From assembly GCF_027587175.1 (NCBI RefSeq), contig NZ_JAPCID010000063.1:1-40980 (forward strand): a stretch of DNA of 40,980 nt, written 5' to 3'. Positions 36,887 through 40,980 of this stretch are shown here, in pieces (position 1 is the stretch's first letter; every line of letters starts with the position of its first letter). The notes beneath the pieces were generated by a model, which saw only the letters and a program-made list of their open reading frames with translations, made no database searches and had not been told where the DNA came from. The position numbers were made by a program, and so were the translations under genes. This stretch comes from Solirubrobacter deserti (GTDB lineage Bacteria; Actinomycetota; Thermoleophilia; Solirubrobacterales; Solirubrobacteraceae).

Positions 36887-37903
36887 ATGTTCGAGCGGCT
36901 CAATCCCAACGTCCGTGACGACGTACGCCCGGGGTCCGCCGCGGTCCAGCGGCGCCGGCAGCGCGACGGCGGCGTGGCACCGCTGCTCGCGCTGCAGCAG
37001 GCGGCGGGCAACCACGCCGTCGCCCGGCTCCTGGCCCCTGGGGCGGCCGCCGCCCGGGCACCGGGCAGGACACTCGCGCGGGCGCTGAACGACCAGGATG
37101 GGCAGCGGTTCCGCGAACACGTCTGCGACCTGTTCAAGGCCGACTCGATCGGCGCGGTTCCCCGGCGCTACCGCGAATGCGTGTCGAGCATCACCAAGGC
37201 GGCCGTCGATCTCGAGGACGCGAAGGCGCGCTTCGAAGTCGAGCGGCAACGCGTGGCGGCGCTCGAGGCTGAACTGCGGCGCGCGCTCGCCGACAAGCTC
37301 TCACTCGCGGAAGGGGCCAAGCTCCCGCCGAACTACGAGACCGCGCTCGATCAGGCGCTGGCCAAGGCCCGCTCGGTCCCTGAGGCTCTCGCCCTCGCGC
37401 TCGCGAGTGCGAACGCGCCGCCCCGGTTCGGCTCGTCGCCGCTGGTCGGCGCGCCGAAGGCCACGCAGCCGATCACGGCGTGGTTCGAGGGCAAGCCGGC
37501 CGTCGAGGTGGTCAAGCCCTGCGTGCCGATGTGGCACGAGGACCGTGCCGAGGCGACGGATCCGCAGTTCGTGCTGTGGAGCGGCGGCGCCGGGGCCTGT
37601 CTCATCCTCGCGGGCTGGAACGGTCGAACGGCCTACGTCAAGCACGCCACGCCGGACGATGTCATCGCCGAGACCAAGTCATTGGCCAAGGACGTCGAGC
37701 GTGAGCTCGGTCCGGGTGCGAAGCTCTACCTCGCCTCGCAGATCGTCGCCAGCAACGCCACCTACCTGGATGCGATGAAAGCGGCCCTGGGTAACGAGCT
37801 GCAGTGCTTTGCCTCCACTTCGCTGGCCATCAACGCCAAGACGGGCGCGGTCGCCGTCGACATCGACCGCACCGGCCTGCCGAGGAAGACAACGGTGTTC
37901 TGA
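36887..37903 (+). CDS. Protein with eCIS-associated N-terminal signature, function unknown
   Basis: 338 residues from ATG 36887, with GGAG about 8 nt upstream. Residues 35-49 read ALQQAAGNHAVARLL, the LQxxxGNxAVxxLL signature found near the N terminus of many proteins encoded in or near extracellular contractile injection (eCIS) loci, often beside DUF4157 domains. After a Pro/Ala linker there is a charged helical stretch (ITKAAVDLEDAKARFEVERQ and on, about 103-145), likely coiled coil. A C-terminal globular part (about 175-338) contains WFEGKPAVEVVKPCVPMWHE and FVLWSGGAGACLILAGWNGR. No signal peptide and no catalytic motif that I recognise. Possibly an effector or cargo. Confidence 0.7.
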   Translation: MFERLNPNVRDDVRPGSAAVQRRRQRDGGVAPLLALQQAAGNHAVARLLAPGAAAARAPGRTLARALNDQDGQRFREHVCDLFKADSIGAVPRRYRECVSSITKAAVDLEDAKARFEVERQRVAALEAELRRALADKLSLAEGAKLPPNYETALDQALAKARSVPEALALALASANAPPRFGSSPLVGAPKATQPITAWFEGKPAVEVVKPCVPMWHEDRAEATDPQFVLWSGGAGACLILAGWNGRTAYVKHATPDDVIAETKSLAKDVERELGPGAKLYLASQIVASNATYLDAMKAALGNELQCFASTSLAINAKTGAVAVDIDRTGLPRKTTVF

Positions 37904-37912
37904 CGGCCGTCT

Positions 37913-37934
37913 CAGCGTCGCGGTTCGCACGCTG
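37913..37934 (+). terminator. Weak hairpin after the eCIS-signature gene
   Basis: CAGCGT (37913-37918) pairs with ACGCTG (37929-37934), extended inward by GCG/CGC around a GTT loop with one bulged base. It starts 10 bp after the stop. The rest of the gap to 38068 holds an AT-rich patch near 37950-37970 but no promoter I would defend. Confidence 0.4.
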
Positions 37935-38067
37935 ACCTTGCGGATACTCCCCAATATTCAAGGAAATCAACACGGCTCGCGGCGCGAGTCTCTCGTCGAC
38001 GAAAAGAGGCGAACCAGGCTCGGGTGGCGTGCGAGCGTGGAGCCAACCAAGCGATCGGAGGCCTGCT

Positions 38068-40110
38068 GTGCGCAAGACGCTCGCCGAATGGGAGGCAGTG
38101 GCCGCCCAATACAGCCCTGTCGTACGCCTCACCTCCAGCAAGTGGGACCACGAGTTCTGGAAGGACCAGTTCCAGCCGGCATCGGTCGACTGGTACATCG
38201 AGCGGTGCTGGCTGCTCGACCGCAAGGACCCCACCTTCCGCCTGCCCGCCGACCCGCAGGACGTGCTGAAGGTCGCCGACGTAGCCTCGCACCCGGGCGC
38301 GCAGTTCTACTTGACCGTGCGTGACGACGCCGCGCGGCGCGGCGACGTGGCGTCCGCGGTCTGCTACGTGCACGTGCGCCCCAGCCCCGGGATCCTGAAT
38401 TGCGTCGATCTCCAGTACTGGGTGCTGTACCCCTACAGCGGCGGCATGGGCGGGTTCTTCGGCCCGTCCCGCAAAGGGCTCGGTGGCCAGCACGAGGGCG
38501 ACTGGGAACACGTGACGGTGCGCCTCGCCGACGAGGCCGGGGCGCTGACGCTTCAGGCCATCTTCTTCGCCGCGCACGGCGCCGCGGAAGGCGCGTGGAT
38601 GGTCAAGCCGGCGCCCGCGCCGGAGCCGGGGCGGTACGCGCTGGTGCCGGGGACGACGCACCCCATCGTGTACTCGTCCTACCACTCACACGCCAGCTAC
38701 GAGGTCGGCGGCCTCAACCGGCGCGTGTGGAACTGGTTCGGGTGGATCGACGACCTGGCCCTGGGCGGCTTGGACTTCGGGCCCGGCCGCGCCGTCGTGG
38801 CGGCGATCGGCGCCGACGTGATGACGAGCGGCGAGCCGTACCTGGCCGAGTGGCTGAAGTTCGAGGGCCGCTACGGCCGCGACAGCGACTCGCCGCGCGG
38901 CCCGCACCTGCAGAACGCCTGGGACGACGACGGCGACAACGGCTATTTCACGCGCCTGGAGGTGGCCGCGCGCCTCGGGACCCAGTGGGGCTCCGGCCGC
39001 GGCGCGACCGACGTCGCCGTCGGGCAGCTCGACCACCAGGCGGTCGTGGGGCTCACGCGCAACGCGGGTGACGGCGCGCGCTTTTTCATCTACGGCGAGC
39101 GGGCGGACGAGATCGTCGAGCTGGCCGCGGGCGGATCCGGGTGGGGCTCCGGCCGGGGCGCGACCGCCGTCGCGTTCGGCGCGCTCGGCAGCGAGCAGGT
39201 GATGGCGGTGGGCCGCGACGCCGGCGACGGTGCGCGCTTCGAGGTGTACACCTACGACGGCAGCGCGCTGGTACGGCGCACGAGCGGCGGCGAGGAGTGG
39301 GGGGACGGCCACGCGGTCACGGGGCTCGCCTTCGGCCGGTGGGGACAGCAGGACGTGCTCGCGGTGTCGCGCACCGGCGACGGCGCGCGAGTGATCGTCT
39401 ACGCCTGGGACGCAAGCGCGAACGCGTTCGTCGAGCTCACGAACGCCGGCAGCGACTGGGGCGACGGACGGGACGCGACCGCGGTCGCGCTGGGGCTGCT
39501 GGACGACCAGCCGGTCGTCGGCGTCACGCGCAGCCAGGGCGGCGGCGCCCGCTTCGAGATCTACCGCTACGAGGCGCCGTATCTCATCACGCTCGGCGCG
39601 GGTGGCGCCGACTGGGGCGCGAGCCGCGAAGCGACGTCGATCGCCTTCGGTGTCATCGGCGGCCAGCAGGTCGTGGGCGTGACCCGCAACGCGGGCGACC
39701 ACGAGCGCTTCTTCGTCTACTCGTTCGACGCGAGCGCCGCCACCTTCGAGCCGATGGTCAGCGGCGGCGGGGACTGGGGCGACGGGCGGGGCGCGACCGA
39801 CATCGCGTTCGGGCCGGTCAACGGCGCGACCGCCGTGGGCGTGACCCGGACGGCCGGCGATCACGGGGAGGCCTTCTACGGCGTATACGACGTGGAGGCC
39901 CACGAGCTGGTCGAGTTCGCGGTCGAGGGCGTCGACTGGGGCTCGGGACGGGACGCCACGGCGACCGCGTTCGGGATGCTCGGCGGCGAGCTGGTGGTCT
40001 GCCTCGCCCGCAACGCCGGCGATCACGACCGCGGGTTCGTGCTGCGCTGGCAGCGCGCAGCGCCGGAAGCGGGTGTGAGCGAGCGAGCCCACACCGCTGC
40101 CGTGGCCTAG
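38068..40110 (+). CDS. Vps62-like domain plus seven-repeat beta-propeller protein
   Basis: 680 residues from GTG 38068, set by GGAGG 8 nt upstream. Residues about 5-295 resemble the Vps62 (DUF946) domain: RKTLAEWEAVAAQYSPVVRL, VDLQYWVLYPYSGG, the hallmark GQHEGDWEHVTV, and YSSYHSHASYEVGG. From about 305 to 660 there are seven repeats of 52-54 residues with consensus W-G-x-G-R-x-A-T-x-V-A-F-G ... V-V-G-V-T-R-N-A-G-D ... F-x-V-Y; the tryptophan codons start at 38986, 39142, 39298, 39457, 39613, 39775 and 39937. Seven equal units suggest a closed seven-bladed propeller. No signal peptide. Function unknown; binding or toxin-like roles are possible. Confidence 0.8.
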   Translation: MRKTLAEWEAVAAQYSPVVRLTSSKWDHEFWKDQFQPASVDWYIERCWLLDRKDPTFRLPADPQDVLKVADVASHPGAQFYLTVRDDAARRGDVASAVCYVHVRPSPGILNCVDLQYWVLYPYSGGMGGFFGPSRKGLGGQHEGDWEHVTVRLADEAGALTLQAIFFAAHGAAEGAWMVKPAPAPEPGRYALVPGTTHPIVYSSYHSHASYEVGGLNRRVWNWFGWIDDLALGGLDFGPGRAVVAAIGADVMTSGEPYLAEWLKFEGRYGRDSDSPRGPHLQNAWDDDGDNGYFTRLEVAARLGTQWGSGRGATDVAVGQLDHQAVVGLTRNAGDGARFFIYGERADEIVELAAGGSGWGSGRGATAVAFGALGSEQVMAVGRDAGDGARFEVYTYDGSALVRRTSGGEEWGDGHAVTGLAFGRWGQQDVLAVSRTGDGARVIVYAWDASANAFVELTNAGSDWGDGRDATAVALGLLDDQPVVGVTRSQGGGARFEIYRYEAPYLITLGAGGADWGASREATSIAFGVIGGQQVVGVTRNAGDHERFFVYSFDASAATFEPMVSGGGDWGDGRGATDIAFGPVNGATAVGVTRTAGDHGEAFYGVYDVEAHELVEFAVEGVDWGSGRDATATAFGMLGGELVVCLARNAGDHDRGFVLRWQRAAPEAGVSERAHTAAVA

Positions 40111-40119
40111 CAGAGACCG

Positions 40120-40144
40120 GGTCCGGCCCGCCACGGGCCGGACC
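40120..40144 (+). terminator. Strong terminator-like hairpin
   Basis: GGTCCGGCCCG (40120-40130) and CGGGCCGGACC (40134-40144) make a perfect 11-bp stem with a 3-nt loop, 10 bp after the Vps62-propeller gene. No U-run. Confidence 0.75.
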
Positions 40145-40202
40145 GCCGTTCGCACGCCGCCTTCGTCTTCACGCCGCACCCCGACGCTCGGAGCTTGACG
40201 CC

Positions 40203-40681
40203 ATGCGAAGACTGACCTGCGGCATCAACTTGAGCCTGGACGGCTACATCGCCGCACCCGGCGACGACCTCGCCTGGAGCGTGTCGAGCGACGAGCTGTT
40301 CCAGTGATGGTCCGACCGCGTCGCGGCGACAGGCCTGGCGCTGTGCGGGCGCAAGCTGCGGGAGGGCATGAGCTCGCACTGGCCGACCGCCGACCAGCAG
40401 CCGGACGTCACCCCCGGCGCACATCGAGTTCGCCCGCCGCTGGCGGGACATGCCGAAGGTCGTGTTCTCCTCGACGATCAGCGCGGTCGACCGGAACGCC
40501 CGCCTGGTCCGCGGCGATGCGGGCGGGGCTGATCGACCAGTACGCGCTCGTCACCCATCCGGTCCTGCTCAGCAGCGGGGCGCCGTGCTTCACGGCCCTG
40601 GACGACTGGGTGCACCTGAGCCTGGTGGAGACCCGGACGTTCCCCGGCGGCGTGTTGCTGAGCCGCTACCAGACCAGGCGC
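40203..40681 (+). pseudogene. Broken RibD_C/dihydrofolate-reductase-like protein
   Basis: ATG 40203 starts a typical RibD_C/DHFR-like protein (LTCGINLSLDGYIAAPGDDL), but TGA at 40305-40307 stops it after 34 codons, where TGG (Trp) is expected before WSDRVAATGLALCGRKL. The next homologous block, AHIEFARRWRDMPKVVFSST, is in another frame after a C5 run at 40411-40415, as if one C were added. A third block, MRAGLIDQYALVTHPVLLSS through FPGGVLLSRYQTRR, follows a junction near 40516 where about 25 residues (the cofactor-binding GGA segment) are missing. Three independent lesions make this a pseudogene, not a sequencing error. Confidence 0.85.
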
Positions 40682-40754
40682 GGGTGGGGCGGCGACGGCC
40701 CCGGGCCCGGACCCTGGATCGCGCGCCCTCGATCCGGCTGGGACGCTTTTGACG

Positions 40755-40980
40755 ATGGGAGCACTCGGTGTGGGGGAGCCACAGGCTGGTTCATGGCGCG
40801 TCGTCGAGCTGAGCGCGTTCGCAGCGCTCGTGCTCGATGCCGCCGGGCCGAAGGACGGTCGGCCAGCGATCGTCGCCGTCGACGGGCGCAGCGCGGGCGG
40901 CAAGACGTCGTTCGCGGATCGGCTCGCCGGGGCGGTGTCGCACGCCGCGGTCGTGCATACGGACGACGTCGCGTGGTGGC
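40755..40980 (+). CDS. P-loop kinase, uridine-kinase-like (truncated by window edge)
   Basis: About 75 residues are visible from ATG 40755. AIVAVDGRSAGGKTSFADRL holds a Walker A of the G-x-S-x-G-G-K-T/S type, and VVHTDDVAWW follows where uridine-kinase-like proteins have their acidic substrate-binding motif. Probably a small-molecule kinase or AAA-type ATPase; the rest is outside the window, so substrate cannot be judged. Confidence 0.7.
   Translation, partial: MGALGVGEPQAGSWRVVELSAFAALVLDAAGPKDGRPAIVAVDGRSAGGKTSFADRLAGAVSHAAVVHTDDVAWW

Noticed and set aside
31907-37249. A 1780-codon open frame on the minus strand antisense to the giant gene
   Set aside because: Its product is an Arg/Val/Asp-rich, low-complexity chain without domains. 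Long antisense frames arise from strong GC bias at third codon positions, and the plus-strand protein has clear domains over the same bases.
38980-40080. Regular repeats with about 156-162 bp period, considered as a DNA repeat or CRISPR-like array
   Set aside because: The period is a codon multiple, similarity is at the protein level, and there are no short identical repeats with unique spacers. They are propeller-like protein blades.

Overview
The window is about 41 kb of very GC-rich, densely packed bacterial chromosome. Overlapping ATGA/GTGA/TTGA gene junctions, GTG and TTG starts, many candidate leaderless promoters, and a gene set of SpoIIE phosphatase with a SigB/SigF-type sigma factor, CsbD, DUF6636-like secreted protein, MurL and ThuA-PQQ giant protein suggest an actinobacterium. 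My best guess is the Thermoleophilia/Solirubrobacterales, but this is inferred from gene content, not from a marker gene. I see no rRNA, tRNA, insertion sequence or CRISPR array.

Layout. (1) 1-6.4 kb: a truncated Ser/Thr kinase, a GT87-like membrane glycosyltransferase, the end of a decayed SUKH-like gene, glyA behind a ZTP riboswitch, a PadR regulator with a small membrane partner, and an SDR oxidoreductase. (2) 6.4-8.5 kb: an MmyB-type regulator whose own promoter and the SDR promoter carry the same operator-like dyad, two NTF2/SnoaL-fold genes, and a 29-residue TatA-like membrane microprotein. (3) 8.5-11.6 kb, a stress module: a TetR-HTH/SpoIIE phosphatase fusion, a DUF2382-like mini-protein coupled to a SigB/SigF-family sigma factor, a secreted DUF6636-like protein, and CsbD. 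(4) 11.6-15.8 kb, minus strand: pgeF, a divergent murD and murL form an overlapping operon that points to the alternative L-Glu-then-epimerise route to D-Glu in peptidoglycan. It follows a frameshifted AbiEi/DUF559 gene headed by a 47-bp perfect-arm hairpin. (5) 15.9-18.8 kb: a luciferase-like monooxygenase, MarR and a Baeyer-Villiger-type monooxygenase.

(6) 18.8-36.5 kb: a carbohydrate-type catabolic region. A split Tm-1 pair (UPF0261 plus PEP-hydrolase-like TIM barrel) faces a convergent paralogue of the barrel. A ROK regulator is divergent from that paralogue, with the two -35 boxes sharing one GTTAAC. Next comes one long operon: a ketose 3-epimerase-like enzyme with all metal ligands, an unusual Gfo/Idh/MocA protein, aldose 1-epimerase, a complete Liv-type (HAAT) ABC transporter, and an 1889-residue secreted ThuA/PQQ-sugar-dehydrogenase protein with PKD, CBM6-like and lectin-like modules. 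The plausible logic is extracellular oxidation or binding of a sugar, import by an amino-acid-type transporter, then epimerisation and redox steps inside.

(7) 36.9-40.1 kb: two poorly characterised genes. One carries the N-terminal LQxxxGNxAVxxLL signature seen in proteins of extracellular contractile injection (eCIS) loci. The other joins a Vps62-like domain to seven regular 52-54-residue repeats that look like a seven-bladed propeller. Clear hairpins lie before and after this pair. The window ends with a broken RibD/DHFR-like gene and the start of a P-loop kinase.
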